Translations under genes and position numbers: made by a program | The notes under the pieces: model-generated | Seen by the model: only the letters and a program-made list of their open reading frames with translations | What the model was told of the DNA's origin: nothing | The model's database searches: none | DNA from: Candidatus Kinetoplastidibacterium crithidiae | Lineage (GTDB): Bacteria; Pseudomonadota; Gammaproteobacteria; Burkholderiales; Burkholderiaceae_B | NCBI GenBank assembly: GCA_019278155.1 | Contig: JADMLC010000005.1 | Location: forward strand, 61,980 to 125,979 | Length of the DNA stretch: 64,000 bases | Reading direction: 5' to 3' | Shown here: piece after piece, positions 47,180 through 58,136 of the stretch | How positions within the stretch are numbered: the stretch's first letter is position 1 | Layout of the letters: each line of letters begins with the position of its first letter

Positions 47180-48604
47180 ATGTCAAAACAATTTGATCTT
47201 GTAGTGATAGGTGCCGGTCCAGGTGGATATATAGCAGCTATTCGTGCTTCTCAGCTTGGATTAAATGTGGCCTGTATAGATGAGTGGAAAAATGTGGATG
47301 GTTCTCCAGCTCCAGGTGGTACATGTACTAATGTTGGTTGTATTCCATCTAAAGCGCTATTGCAATCCTCAGAACATTTTGATCTTGCAAACCATCATTT
47401 TGATGAACATGGTATAGTAGTTTCTAATGTATCACTTAATCTAAAAAAACTTATTTCTCGTAAAAATTCAGTAGTTAAGCAAAATAATGAGGGAATTTTA
47501 TATCTTTTTAAAAAAAATAAAGTTTCTTTTTTTCATGGTCTTGCTTCTTTTGTTGAAAAAAATAAAGATAACATAATAATAAAAGTATCTTCATTGGATG
47601 AAGAATTGTTAGCAAAGAATGTAATAGTTGCTACTGGTTCATCTGCTAGAGAGTATCCAGGTTTGAAATTTGATGAGAAAACTGTTTTATCTAATGATGG
47701 TGCATTAAATATTGAAAATGTTCCCAAGACATTAGGAGTTATAGGTGCTGGAGTTATAGGTCTTGAAATGGGTAGTGTATGGCGTAGGCTTGGTGCAGAT
47801 GTCACTATACTTGAAGCCATGCCTGATTTTCTTATGGCTGCTGACTCTCAAATATCAAAAGAAGCTTTAAAGGTATTCACAAAACAAGGTCTTAATATTA
47901 GAGTTGGTGTTGATATTATTGAGGTTAAAAATCTTGGTAAATCTGTATCTATTAAATATAAAGATAAAGATGCTTCAGTAAAAGACTTGTTAGTTGATAA
48001 AATTATTATTTCTATAGGACGTGTTCCCCGTACTGATGGATTAAATGCTTCAGCAGTTGGTTTAAATATAGACGAACGAGGTTTTATAGTAGTTGATGAT
48101 AATTGTAAAACTAATTTATCAAATGTTTGGGCTGTAGGTGATGTTGTAAGAGGACCTATGTTAGCACATAAAGCTGAAGAGGAAGGTGTTGCTGTTGCTG
48201 AACGTATAGTTGGGCAGCATGGGCATGTCAATTTTAATACTATACCTTCTGTTATATATACTTCGCCAGAAATTGCTTGGGTTGGTAAAAACGAGCAACA
48301 ATTAAAACAGGAAGGTCGTAAATATAAAGTTGGTAGTTTTCCTTTTTTAGCTAATGGTAGAGCAAGAGCATTAGGAGATACAACTGGTTTTGTAAAAATA
48401 ATAGCTGATGCCTCAACTGATGAAGTTTTAGGTGTTCATATTATAGGACCTATGGCTTCTGAGTTAATTTCGGAAGCTGTAACAATTATGGAATTTAAAG
48501 GAGCTGCAGAAGATATAGCTCGTATTTGTCATGCGCACCCAACTCTTTCTGAGTCAATGAAGGAAGCTGCTTTAGCGGTTGATAAGCGTTCTCTAAATTA
48601 TTAG
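47180..48604 (+). CDS. lpdA: dihydrolipoyl dehydrogenase
   Basis: VIGAGPGGYIAAIRA, GGTCTNVGCIPSKALL, HAHPTLSE. Confidence 0.96.
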   Translation: MSKQFDLVVIGAGPGGYIAAIRASQLGLNVACIDEWKNVDGSPAPGGTCTNVGCIPSKALLQSSEHFDLANHHFDEHGIVVSNVSLNLKKLISRKNSVVKQNNEGILYLFKKNKVSFFHGLASFVEKNKDNIIIKVSSLDEELLAKNVIVATGSSAREYPGLKFDEKTVLSNDGALNIENVPKTLGVIGAGVIGLEMGSVWRRLGADVTILEAMPDFLMAADSQISKEALKVFTKQGLNIRVGVDIIEVKNLGKSVSIKYKDKDASVKDLLVDKIIISIGRVPRTDGLNASAVGLNIDERGFIVVDDNCKTNLSNVWAVGDVVRGPMLAHKAEEEGVAVAERIVGQHGHVNFNTIPSVIYTSPEIAWVGKNEQQLKQEGRKYKVGSFPFLANGRARALGDTTGFVKIIADASTDEVLGVHIIGPMASELISEAVTIMEFKGAAEDIARICHAHPTLSESMKEAALAVDKRSLNY

Positions 48605-48612
48605 TATTGATT

Positions 48613-48655
48613 CCATAATATGATTTAATTAAATCATATTATGGTTTTTGTTTTT
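48613..48655 (+). terminator. rho-independent terminator downstream of lpd
   Basis: 32-nt perfect palindrome CCATAATATGATTTAATTAAATCATATTATGG followed by TTTTTGTTTTT. Confidence 0.75.
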
Positions 48656-48698
48656 GCTATTTTTTAAGTATTTGTTTTAATTTTATATTATATATTTC

Positions 48699-50033
48699 AT
48701 GAAAACCTGTATTGTTACTGGTATTACTACTTCTGGTACTCCTCATCTCGGTAATTATGCTGGTGCTATTCGTCCAGCTATACAGGCTAGTCTTCATTCA
48801 GATGCAGAGTCGTTTTTTTTTCTAGCAGATTATCATGCCTTAATAAAGTGTTGGGATCCAATCAGATTATGTCGTTCTAGGTTGGAAATAGCAGCCACTT
48901 GGTTGGCAGCTGGTTTAGATGTTGAAAGGGTTATTTTTTATAGACAATCAGATATTTCTGAAATATTAGAGTTATGTTGGATACTCACATGTAGTACCGC
49001 TAAAGGCTTAATGAATAGGGCGCATGCTTATAAGGCGTTAGTTAGTCAAAACTTGTCAAAATGTTTAGATGCAGATGATGGTGTTAGTATGGGGTTATTT
49101 TCTTATCCTGTTCTAATGGCTGCAGATATTTTGCTATTTAAAGCAAATAAGGTTCCAGTAGGGAAAGATCAAATACAACATTTAGAAATGGCTAGAGATA
49201 TAGCTCAAAAATTTAATCATTTATATAATGTTAATTTTTTTGTCTTACCTGAGGCATTTATAGTAGATAATGTTGCGACTTTGCCTGGCTTAGATGGTCG
49301 TAAGATGTCTAAAAGCTATAATAATACTATACCTTTATTTGATGGTGGAGCTAAAAATCTACGTTCTTCTATTATGCGCATAGTAACTGACTCAAGCAAA
49401 CCTGGTGATCCTAAGAATGCAGAAGATTCTCATTTATATATTCTTTTTAGAGCATTTGCTACAGAAGAAGAGTCGCAGTCTTACAAATCAAGTTTGAATA
49501 GTGGTATGTCTTGGGGTGAAGCAAAGAATATCCTATATGAGAAAATAGAAAGTGAGTTATTACCTATGCGTGAGAGATATAATAAACTTATTTCTCAGCC
49601 AGATTTAATAGAAAATATACTTCAATCAGGAGCCCAAAAAGCACGTTTTTTTTCTCAGAATACTATTAAAGATATACGTGATATAGTTGGATTACGTAGT
49701 TTAAATGTAGATATCTGTAATAGTAAAAAACAATGTGTTAATAATCAAACCTCTCATTTTAATAATAAGGACAATAAAGACCATCGCTTTATTTGTTATC
49801 GTGATAATAAAGGATATTTTAAATTTCGTTTAATATCTTCATCTGGTAAAGATATTCTAAAGTCAAGAGGTTCTTTTTCTGATGCTAATAATGTAGGTTC
49901 TTTAATAAAAGATATTAAAATATTTTTACAAAAGATCAAGAGTGAAAAAATGAATGAGTTTGAATATTCACCTATACTAGAGAGTTATGACTTAGATTAT
50001 GATATTCAAGAGTTGAAGAAATTTATTGATTAA
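48699..50033 (+). CDS. trpS: tryptophanyl-tRNA synthetase with C-terminal DUF1508/YegP-like region
   Basis: TSGTPHLGNYAGAI, DGRKMSKSYNN; C-terminal FICYRDNKGYFKFRLISSSGKDILKSRGSFSDANNVGSLIKDI. Confidence 0.93.
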   Translation: MKTCIVTGITTSGTPHLGNYAGAIRPAIQASLHSDAESFFFLADYHALIKCWDPIRLCRSRLEIAATWLAAGLDVERVIFYRQSDISEILELCWILTCSTAKGLMNRAHAYKALVSQNLSKCLDADDGVSMGLFSYPVLMAADILLFKANKVPVGKDQIQHLEMARDIAQKFNHLYNVNFFVLPEAFIVDNVATLPGLDGRKMSKSYNNTIPLFDGGAKNLRSSIMRIVTDSSKPGDPKNAEDSHLYILFRAFATEEESQSYKSSLNSGMSWGEAKNILYEKIESELLPMRERYNKLISQPDLIENILQSGAQKARFFSQNTIKDIRDIVGLRSLNVDICNSKKQCVNNQTSHFNNKDNKDHRFICYRDNKGYFKFRLISSSGKDILKSRGSFSDANNVGSLIKDIKIFLQKIKSEKMNEFEYSPILESYDLDYDIQELKKFID

Positions 50034-50775
50034 ATATAAAGTTACTCATATTTAATTCTTGATAAGATCTTTCTAGTATTTGTTTTGCCTTATAGCTATA
50101 AGGAGATTCTTTGAATTGCATGATAAGATTATTGGCGCGATTAATTGATGCTAAATAAGCTTCTTTGTTAAAATAATATTCTGCTATGTTTAATTCATTT
50201 TTCGCTATAGAATTTTTAGTATAGTTAAGTAGTAATTTTGCTTCTTCAACATATTTGCTATTTGGAAAATGCTGTATTAATTCGTCGTAGCTTTTATAGG
50301 CTTCTTGCATTTTTTCGACATCTTTTTCTAGAAAAAGATCTTTATTAAAGAAAGAAATAAATGATTTTTTAGGGGAGAAATTGATCACTCCTTTCATATA
50401 AAGGACATAATCTATATTATTATCTCCAGGGTACTTTTTCTGAAATTGTTCTATGTCGTTTAAAGCTTCTTCTATTTCACAATTCTGCCATTTTATATAT
50501 ATCAAATTTATTAATGATTGTTTATACATTTCTCCAAATGGCCTTATTTTTATAATTTTATGAATTAGTTCTTTTGATTTTATCCAATTTTTATTTTCTA
50601 TTTCTTTGATTGTTTGATCATATAATTGTTTAATCAATGCATCTTCTGAAGATATATTGTCATTTATATAATTTATATTATTGTATGCATATACATTAAA
50701 TGAGAGAATTATCGTTAATAATAAACTGCTATATCTAATGAAATAATTTAGTTTTTTTAAAAAAATATAAGACAT
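50023..50775 (-). CDS. bamD: outer membrane protein assembly factor BamD
   Basis: TPR-rich; YDQTIKEIENKNWIKSKELI, YVLYMKGVINF, HFPNSKYVEEA; divergent from rluD. Confidence 0.88.
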   Translation of the reverse strand: MSYIFLKKLNYFIRYSSLLLTIILSFNVYAYNNINYINDNISSEDALIKQLYDQTIKEIENKNWIKSKELIHKIIKIRPFGEMYKQSLINLIYIKWQNCEIEEALNDIEQFQKKYPGDNNIDYVLYMKGVINFSPKKSFISFFNKDLFLEKDVEKMQEAYKSYDELIQHFPNSKYVEEAKLLLNYTKNSIAKNELNIAEYYFNKEAYLASINRANNLIMQFKESPYSYKAKQILERSYQELNMSNFIFNQ

Positions 50776-50834
50776 GGAATGTTTATTGTTTGTTAGTTTA
50801 AAATTTGATTTTATGTATTATACGATTTATTACT

Positions 50835-51788
50835 ATGTTTAATAAATATAATTCTAATTGTTTTAATGAATCTTTTCCAAAAAATATAACTGTTCCTGAA
50901 GGTATTAGTGATAGATTAGATAAAATTTTGTCGTTTTTGATGCCTGATTATTCTAGAGAGCGTATCAAACAATGGATTAAAAATAATCATGTTTTAGTAA
51001 ATGGCAAATCAGTAAAAATACGCCATAATGTTCAATCTGGTGATACAATCACTGTTTGGATACAACCAACATTAGAATCTTTATCATTTAGTCCAGAAAA
51101 TATTAGTTTTGATGTTGTTGATGAAAGTGCTGATTGGATAATTATAAATAAACCAGCAGGATTAGTAACACATCCTGGTTCTGGAAACTGGAAAGGAACT
51201 TTATTAAATGGTTTGTTGTATAAATATCCTGAGTTATTTTATGTGCCACGTGCAGGTATTGTTCATAGACTAGATAAAAATACATCTGGAGTTATGATTG
51301 TTGCTCGTACAATAGAATCTCAGTTATATTTTGTACGACAATTGCAGTTAAGGAACGTTTCTAGAGAATATGTAGCAATAGTCCATGGCCACATATCTGC
51401 AGCTAATACTATAAATAAACCGATTGGTAGAGATGCTAATAATCCTATAAAAATGGCAGTCAAAAATATCATAGCACCCAAAGAAGCTATTACTCATTTT
51501 AAACCAATTTTAAAAGGTGTTACACCAAATGGTTTTAGTGTAACAAAAATTATATGTAAATTAGAAACAGGTAGGACTCATCAAATTAGAGTGCATTTAT
51601 CTAGTATCGGTAATCCTATTCTTGGAGATTCTATTTATAATAGTAATTATATAATTGAGGGGGGTAGGCATATGTTGCATTCAAGATTCTTAAATTTTAC
51701 TAATATTAAAGGTGATTCTTGCCAATTTGAATGCCATATACCTGAAGATATGACTAAAGTTATAAATTTTGTGAAATGGTTTAAATAG
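50835..51788 (+). CDS. rluD: 23S rRNA pseudouridine synthase RluD
   Basis: S4 domain, GIVHRLDKNTSGVMIVA, TGRTHQIRVHLSSIGNPILGD. Confidence 0.92.
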   Translation: MFNKYNSNCFNESFPKNITVPEGISDRLDKILSFLMPDYSRERIKQWIKNNHVLVNGKSVKIRHNVQSGDTITVWIQPTLESLSFSPENISFDVVDESADWIIINKPAGLVTHPGSGNWKGTLLNGLLYKYPELFYVPRAGIVHRLDKNTSGVMIVARTIESQLYFVRQLQLRNVSREYVAIVHGHISAANTINKPIGRDANNPIKMAVKNIIAPKEAITHFKPILKGVTPNGFSVTKIICKLETGRTHQIRVHLSSIGNPILGDSIYNSNYIIEGGRHMLHSRFLNFTNIKGDSCQFECHIPEDMTKVINFVKWFK

Positions 51789-51799
51789 TTAATAAACTA

Positions 51800-52185
51800 T
51801 GGTGGAGCCGGGGGGAATCGAACCCCCGTCCATTAGTTTTCCATAGTCACTTCTACATGTGTAGTCAGTTTACTTTTTTTAATCTAACAATATGCCAACT
51901 AACAGGCCATAGTTAGACGATTCACTAGAATTAAGTTTAAAATATGTGAAAATATTATAAACTGATTCCTTGTAAATGACACTGCAGCAATGAAATCATT
52001 CCATTTAAGAAACAATCGCATTACCTAACCCAAGGAAAGATTAGTGCAGCGGCTAGAAGAACTAAGCTGCTAGCTTGAAACGCGTATCGTTGGCGTTTAT
52101 ATTTTTTCCAGTGGATTAGCGAGCTTACTGGTGCTCGACATGCTGCGATCTATTTTCCAACCAATGTCGAAACCTTATCGGCCCC
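51800..52185 (-). ncRNA. ssrA: tmRNA (transfer-messenger RNA)
   Basis: 5' GGGGCCGATAAGGTTTCGAC..., 3' GGACGGGGGTTCGATTCCCCCCGGCTCCACCA; 7-bp acceptor GGGGCCG/CGGCTCC; tag ORF 52094-52062 reads GCC AAC GAT ACG CGT TTC AAG CTA GCA GCT TAG. Confidence 0.97.
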
Positions 52186-52316
52186 TTTATATAATACTGA
52201 TAATAATTAATAAAAACTAAACTGGATTATAACATATAATTAAAAGAAATATTCTAAGTGACTTACCTAGGTTTATTGTCATATGTATTTTAAATATTAT
52301 GTTTATATTTTTATTT

Positions 52317-52355
52317 AACCAGTAATATATTGAATGATTCAATATATTACTGGTT
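52317..52355. terminator. strong inverted repeat between ssrA and the ompA-like gene, possible terminator
   Basis: Perfect 18-bp stem AACCAGTAATATATTGAA / TTCAATATATTACTGGTT, 3-nt spacer. Confidence 0.55.
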
Positions 52356-52368
52356 AGTTCATATGTTA

Positions 52369-52914
52369 TTAGTTTTTGCTAAATACTTTAATCTCTGCTC
52401 TTCTATTTTTTGCTCTTCCTTCTTCATTATTGTTGTCGGCTATAGGGTCACTTGAACCATTAGCTTTTATAGATATAAAATCAGATTTAATTCCGTTATG
52501 AATTAGATAGTTTTTAACTGATTCTGCACGATTTTCGGAGAGTTTCTTATTATAATTGGCATTTCCTTTAGCATCTGTAAAACCAGAAATAATAATTTTA
52601 TCTATATCAATATTTTTTAAATCTTTTATCATTTCATCAAGATGGCTAATGTTTTCCGATTTTAAAATATAACTATCGAAATCAAAAAAAGTATTTTTAT
52701 TTAAACTAATTTTTTTTACTACATTAGTATTAGTAGGTTTATTTTTTACATCATTACTGTTAATACTATTCTTCCAATGCAGTTCATTAGTTCCATTTTT
52801 AAGTGGATTGCCAAATGAGTCTGTCCAACAATTTTTTTCATTAGTAACAGCACCGCTAGAAGTGGCAATTGTAGTACAAGCAATGATTAAAGCCATTTTA
52901 AGTGATTTATTCAT
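52369..52914 (-). CDS. OmpA-family outer membrane protein
   Basis: N-terminal signal peptide; C-terminal OmpA motif ISGFTDAKGNANYNKKLSENRAESVKNYLI, RAKNRRAEIKV. Confidence 0.88.
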   Translation of the reverse strand: MNKSLKMALIIACTTIATSSGAVTNEKNCWTDSFGNPLKNGTNELHWKNSINSNDVKNKPTNTNVVKKISLNKNTFFDFDSYILKSENISHLDEMIKDLKNIDIDKIIISGFTDAKGNANYNKKLSENRAESVKNYLIHNGIKSDFISIKANGSSDPIADNNNEEGRAKNRRAEIKVFSKN

Positions 52915-53256
52915 ATTTCTCCTCTTTTATAATTGAAAGGATAAGACACACGTATCATAGTCTTAATTTTACAGCATTAATTGATATTTAATCTAAATTA
53001 AATGTTAATATAATAATCTTTTAGATAATCATAAGATGATTTGATATGTTAATCTAATTATTTATAAAATAATAAGTGTAATGTTGTTTTAGATGGACAT
53101 TATCTTGAATTGTTTATTATTGAATTATAGATAATTTGCAAATAATATTTTGTTTTATATCTTAAGTTAAATGGTAGAACATATAATTCTATAATAGGAA
53201 TTGTGTTCTTTTATTGTATGAGTTAGAGATTATTTTTAAATAGTGTGATCGTAAAT

Positions 53257-55857
53257 ATGAATTCTTTTGCTATGGAAATGCTTCCAATATCTTTGGAAGA
53301 AGAGATGCGTCGTAGTTATTTGGACTATGCTATGAGTGTCATTGTTGGCCGTGCTTTACCTGATGTTCGCGATGGATTAAAGCCTGTTCATAGAAGAGTT
53401 CTTTTTGCAATGCACGAACTTAATAATGATTGGAATCGTGCTTACAAGAAATCAGCTCGTATTGTTGGTGATGTAATTGGTAAATATCATCCACATGGAG
53501 ATCAATCTGTATACGATACTATTGTAAGAATGGCACAAGATTTTTCTATGAGGTATGTACTTGTAGATGGTCAGGGTAATTTTGGATCTGTTGATGGCGA
53601 TAGTGCTGCCGCCATGCGTTATACAGAAATAAGATTAGCAAAAATTTCTCATGAATTATTAGCAGACATTGATAGTGAGACAGTTGATTTTGGTCTTAAT
53701 TATGATGGTAGTGAAAAAGAACCATTAGTTTTGCCTACTAAATTACCTAATTTGTTAATCAATGGTGGTTCAGGTATTGCTGTTGGCATGGCTACTAATA
53801 TTCCACCGCATAATCTTAGAGAAGTTATTTCAGGATGTTTATTTTGCCTAGATAATCCAGATTGTTCTGTAGATGAATTAATTGATTTTATTCCTGCTCC
53901 TGATTTTCCAACTGGAGGGATAATATATGGTCTATCTGGTGTTAGAGATGGATATAGAACAGGTCGTGGTAAGGTTATCATGAGGGCTAAAACTCATTTT
54001 GAAGAATATGGTAGAGATCATAAATCTGCGATTATTGTTGATGAAATTCCATATCAAGTTAATAAAAAAACTCTTCAAGAAAGAATTGCTGAATTAGTGA
54101 ATTCTAAACGCATTGAAGGTATATCTGATATAAGAGATGAATCGGATAAAGATGGAATGCGTTTAGTTATAGAACTTAAGAAGGGAGAGTCTCCTGAAAT
54201 TATTTTAAATAATTTGTATAAGAATACACAATTGCAAGATACTTTAGGTATGAATTTAGTTGCTTTAGTACATGGTCAACCCAGATTGTTAAATCTGAAG
54301 CAAATTATTAGTTATTTCATAGAACATCGTAGAGAAGTAGTTAATCGAAGGACTGTCTTTAGATTAAACAAGGCTAAGAATCGTGCACATATTTTGGAAG
54401 GATTGGCAGTTGCTTTAGCTAATATCGACGAGTTTATATTAATAATTAAAACTGCATCTAGTCCTTTAATTGCTCGTCAGAATTTGATGAGTAAGGATTG
54501 GCCATCTGATCTTGTATGGGCAATGATTAGTAAGTTTGAAAATAATGGAGTTGCTAAAGAACATTATAAACCATCTATTGTTGATGATAATTTTGGAATA
54601 GTAGAAGGTAATTTATATAGATTAAGTGAATGGCAGTCGCAAGAAATACTAAACATGCGTTTACAACGATTGACTGGTTTAGAACAAGATAGAGTGTTTG
54701 ATGAATATAGGGAAACTATGTCAATCATATCTGATTTATTAGATATATTATCTAATCATGAAAGAGTAACCGATATCATTAAGGAAGAGTTAATTTTAAT
54801 AAAAGACGAATTCTCTAGTGAGGCAAAAGACCCAAGAAAATCTTATATAGAATCCAATACGACTGAACTAGTAACAGAGGATTTAATTGTACCAAATGAT
54901 ATGGTTGTTACTTTATCCTACAATGGATATTTAAAAAGTCAGCCTTTATCTGAGTATCATGCTCAAAAGAGAGGAGGTCATGGTAAGCAAGCAACTTCTA
55001 TTAAAGATGATGACTGGATTGAACATTTGTTTATAGCAAATTCTCATGAATATCTATTATTTTTCTCTGATTTAGGAAGAGTTTATTGGATAAAAGTTTG
55101 GGAGACTCCTCAAGGTGGTAGAGGATCTAAGGGTAAACCAGTAATCAATTTATTTCCATTATCTAGTAATGAAAAAATTACAGTTATTTTGCCAGTAAAA
55201 GATTTTAGTGAAGATCTTTATGTTTTTATGGCAACAGCTAAAGGCACCGTGAAAAAAACACCATTATCTGATTTTTCTAATCCAAGAAAAAATGGAATTA
55301 TAGCTGTAAGTTTAAATGATGGAGATTATTTGATTGGAGCAGAGCTAACAAATGGGGATTATGATATTATGCTTTTTTCCGACTCAGGAAAAGCTGTAAG
55401 ATTCCATGAAAAAGATGTTCGTTCTATGGGAAGAAGCGCTCGTGGTGTGCGTGGTATGATTTTAGGAAAGAACCAACAGGTTGTATCATTGCTAGTATCT
55501 AACAATGAAGATAAGAGTGTTTTGATAGCTACAGAGAATGGCTTTGGAAAAAGAACTTCTATTAAACAGTATACTGTGCATAATAGAAGTACAAAAGGTA
55601 TGATTGCAATACAAAATAGCAAACGTAATGGTAAGGTTATCGGTGCTGTTTTAGTAAATCCGAACGATGAAATAATGTTAATTACTACTGCTGGTGTTTT
55701 AGTTAGAACTAGAATTTCTGAAATTAGGAATATGGGCAGAGTTACACAAGGTGTTACTTTGATAAATATTGCTAAAGGTAGTTATTTATCAAGAGTTAGA
55801 AAAGTTGTTGAGTCTGATGATGTCGGTTTCCTTGATCAAATAAAAGTAATAGATTAA
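53257..55857 (+). CDS. gyrA: DNA gyrase subunit A
   Basis: [43 protein letters not shown]-terminal beta-propeller repeats. Confidence 0.97.
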   Translation: MNSFAMEMLPISLEEEMRRSYLDYAMSVIVGRALPDVRDGLKPVHRRVLFAMHELNNDWNRAYKKSARIVGDVIGKYHPHGDQSVYDTIVRMAQDFSMRYVLVDGQGNFGSVDGDSAAAMRYTEIRLAKISHELLADIDSETVDFGLNYDGSEKEPLVLPTKLPNLLINGGSGIAVGMATNIPPHNLREVISGCLFCLDNPDCSVDELIDFIPAPDFPTGGIIYGLSGVRDGYRTGRGKVIMRAKTHFEEYGRDHKSAIIVDEIPYQVNKKTLQERIAELVNSKRIEGISDIRDESDKDGMRLVIELKKGESPEIILNNLYKNTQLQDTLGMNLVALVHGQPRLLNLKQIISYFIEHRREVVNRRTVFRLNKAKNRAHILEGLAVALANIDEFILIIKTASSPLIARQNLMSKDWPSDLVWAMISKFENNGVAKEHYKPSIVDDNFGIVEGNLYRLSEWQSQEILNMRLQRLTGLEQDRVFDEYRETMSIISDLLDILSNHERVTDIIKEELILIKDEFSSEAKDPRKSYIESNTTELVTEDLIVPNDMVVTLSYNGYLKSQPLSEYHAQKRGGHGKQATSIKDDDWIEHLFIANSHEYLLFFSDLGRVYWIKVWETPQGGRGSKGKPVINLFPLSSNEKITVILPVKDFSEDLYVFMATAKGTVKKTPLSDFSNPRKNGIIAVSLNDGDYLIGAELTNGDYDIMLFSDSGKAVRFHEKDVRSMGRSARGVRGMILGKNQQVVSLLVSNNEDKSVLIATENGFGKRTSIKQYTVHNRSTKGMIAIQNSKRNGKVIGAVLVNPNDEIMLITTAGVLVRTRISEIRNMGRVTQGVTLINIAKGSYLSRVRKVVESDDVGFLDQIKVID

Positions 55858-55917
55858 TTCTATATTAATTAATTTTTATGTTTTTTTGCTTATAAATAGT
55901 TAGGAGTTCATGTGATA

Positions 55918-57045
55918 ATGGATCAAATTTGGAATTTTTCATCTGGTCCTGGAGCTTTACCTAAAAGTGTATTAGAACAAATTTCTCGTGATGTAATTAG
56001 TTGGAATGATACTGGATTCTCTATACTAGAGATGAGTCATAGAAGTGATGATTTTTCTCATATTTGTTATGAAGCAGAATGTGATTTGCGTGATTTATTA
56101 AATCTAAGCCATGATTATGCAATTATTTTTACACATGCCGGTGGCCATGGTGCTAATGCTTTTATTCCTATGAACCTCATGGCTAGATGCTATAATAGAA
56201 ATGCTGACTTTATAGTTTCAGGGCATTGGTCTTACACATCTTATATCGAAGCAAAAAAATATGGTAATGTACGTATAGCAGTAGATAATAATTATATTTT
56301 AAATCACAGTGATTTAAAATATAAGCCTCGTAGATGGATGCCTCGATTAGAAGATTGGAGATTAAGTAAACAGTCTTCCTATGTTCACTTATGTAGCAAT
56401 GAAACTATTGATGGGATTGAATTTGTTGATTGGCCTATCCTGTCAGATATGTCTGTTAATTCTGTTTTAGTTGTTGATGCATCTTCTAATTTTTTGACGA
56501 GACCATTAGATATAGAAAAAACTGGATTAGTGTTCGCTTGTGCGCAAAAAAATATTGGTGTAGCAGGTCTCACTATTGTTATGATTAGAAAAGATTTACT
56601 AGAAAATTTTTTGCCATTGTGTCCATCATCTTTCAATTATACTAATATTTTTAAAGCAAATTCTTTGTATAGTACTCCACCAATATTCCCAATTTATGTG
56701 GCTTCTTTAATGTTGAAATGGTTGAAGCTAAAAGGAGGTTTGTCTATTGTGGCCGAAGAGAACAAGATGAAATCTTCAGTTTTTTATGATTACCTAGATT
56801 CTACTGATTTTTATTATAATGAAGTAGAAAGAAGTGTAAGATCAAGAGTAAATATTCCTTTTATGATGAAAGAGGATGCTTTGACTAGTGTTTTTTTATC
56901 TGAGGCTAAAAAACTAGGTCTAATTAATTTAAATGGGCATAGAACTATAGGTGGATTAAGAGCTTCTATCTATAATGCTATGCCAATGTCTGGTGTTTTA
57001 TCTTTGATTAAATATATGAGAGATTTTGAGTGTCATTATGGATGA
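55918..57045 (+). CDS. serC: phosphoserine aminotransferase
   Basis: WNFSSGPGALP, CAQKNIGVAGLTIVMIRKDL, GGLRASIYNAM. Confidence 0.95.
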   Translation: MDQIWNFSSGPGALPKSVLEQISRDVISWNDTGFSILEMSHRSDDFSHICYEAECDLRDLLNLSHDYAIIFTHAGGHGANAFIPMNLMARCYNRNADFIVSGHWSYTSYIEAKKYGNVRIAVDNNYILNHSDLKYKPRRWMPRLEDWRLSKQSSYVHLCSNETIDGIEFVDWPILSDMSVNSVLVVDASSNFLTRPLDIEKTGLVFACAQKNIGVAGLTIVMIRKDLLENFLPLCPSSFNYTNIFKANSLYSTPPIFPIYVASLMLKWLKLKGGLSIVAEENKMKSSVFYDYLDSTDFYYNEVERSVRSRVNIPFMMKEDALTSVFLSEAKKLGLINLNGHRTIGGLRASIYNAMPMSGVLSLIKYMRDFECHYG

Positions 57046-58129
57046 TGAAGTATTATTACAATCGAGTTTGCTGCCTTTGCGCAATTTAATAGATGATATT
57101 GATAAGCAAATTTTGGAATTATTAAACAAACGTGCTGAAGTAGTTATCAAAGTAGGTGATATTAAAAACAATACAAAGTTTAATTCAGCAGTTTTTAAAC
57201 CAGAGAGAGAAGCTCAAATTATAGATGCTTTGCAAAATAAAAATCAAGGTCCTTTTCAAAAAGATGCTATATATTATGTTTGGAAGGAGATTATGTCTGC
57301 TTGTCGTGATTTAGAACGTCGTACAAAGGTTGCCTACTTAGGGCCAGCAGGATCATTTTCTGAGCAAGCAGCGTTTGAGCATTTAGGACATTCTATGGAT
57401 AGATTGTCATGTGCTTCTTTTGATGAAGTTTTCAATTCAGTAGAAAATGGCAAAGCTGATATTGGTATTGTTCCTATTGAGAATTCTCTTGAAGGAGCTG
57501 TTAATAGGAGCTTAGATCTTTTTCTTAATACTAATGTCAAAATATTGGGTGAGCGTTCATTAATAATAGAGCATTGTTTGCTTACTAAGAATGGAACAAT
57601 GGATGGTGTTAATAAAATAATGGCGCACCCTCAAGCATTAGCTCAATGTCAAACTTGGTTAAATAAAAATTTTCCTAATATAGAAAGAGTTCCTGCCTCT
57701 AGCAATTCTGAAGCAGCTCGTCATGCTTCGTTGAATCCTAATTGTGCTGCTATAGCTGGAATGATAGCAGCAGATTCTTGGGATTTAAAGGCTGTCTATT
57801 CTAAGATACAGGATGATATTAATAATCGAACTCGTTTTGTTGCCATAGGTAATTCAGAGTCGATGCCTAGTGGAAAAGATAAAACAAGTTTGATTTTGGC
57901 TGTTCCAAATCGTTCGTGTGCTGTTTATGAAATGATAAAGCCATTTGCTACTAATCATGTTTCTATGACTCGCTTTGAATCTAGACCAGCTCGTACTGGA
58001 CAATGGGAATATTATTTTTATATAGATATTGAGGGTCATCAGAATGATGATAATGTTTTTAATGCTTTAAGGTTAATAAAGTCGCAAGTAGCATTTTTTA
58101 AGATATTAGGTTCTTATCCAGCACAGTGA
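57026..58129 (+). CDS. pheA: chorismate mutase / prephenate dehydratase (likely start 57038)
   Basis: LRNLIDDIDKQILELLNKRAEV, YLGPAGSFSEQAAFEHLG, SRPARTGQWEYYFYIDIEGH. Confidence 0.95.
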   Translation: MSVIMDDEVLLQSSLLPLRNLIDDIDKQILELLNKRAEVVIKVGDIKNNTKFNSAVFKPEREAQIIDALQNKNQGPFQKDAIYYVWKEIMSACRDLERRTKVAYLGPAGSFSEQAAFEHLGHSMDRLSCASFDEVFNSVENGKADIGIVPIENSLEGAVNRSLDLFLNTNVKILGERSLIIEHCLLTKNGTMDGVNKIMAHPQALAQCQTWLNKNFPNIERVPASSNSEAARHASLNPNCAAIAGMIAADSWDLKAVYSKIQDDINNRTRFVAIGNSESMPSGKDKTSLILAVPNRSCAVYEMIKPFATNHVSMTRFESRPARTGQWEYYFYIDIEGHQNDDNVFNALRLIKSQVAFFKILGSYPAQ

Positions 58130-58136
58130 GTAAATT

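Noticed and set aside
47533-48231. Minus-strand ORFs opposite lpd (95 and 127 aa)
   Set aside because: Antisense shadows of dihydrolipoyl dehydrogenase; no independent support.
51800-51840. tRNA-like T-arm/acceptor end (GGGGGTTCGATTCCCCCC...CCA) considered as a tRNA gene
   Set aside because: It is the 3' end of the tmRNA; no anticodon arm at tRNA spacing, and the 5' partner lies at 52185.
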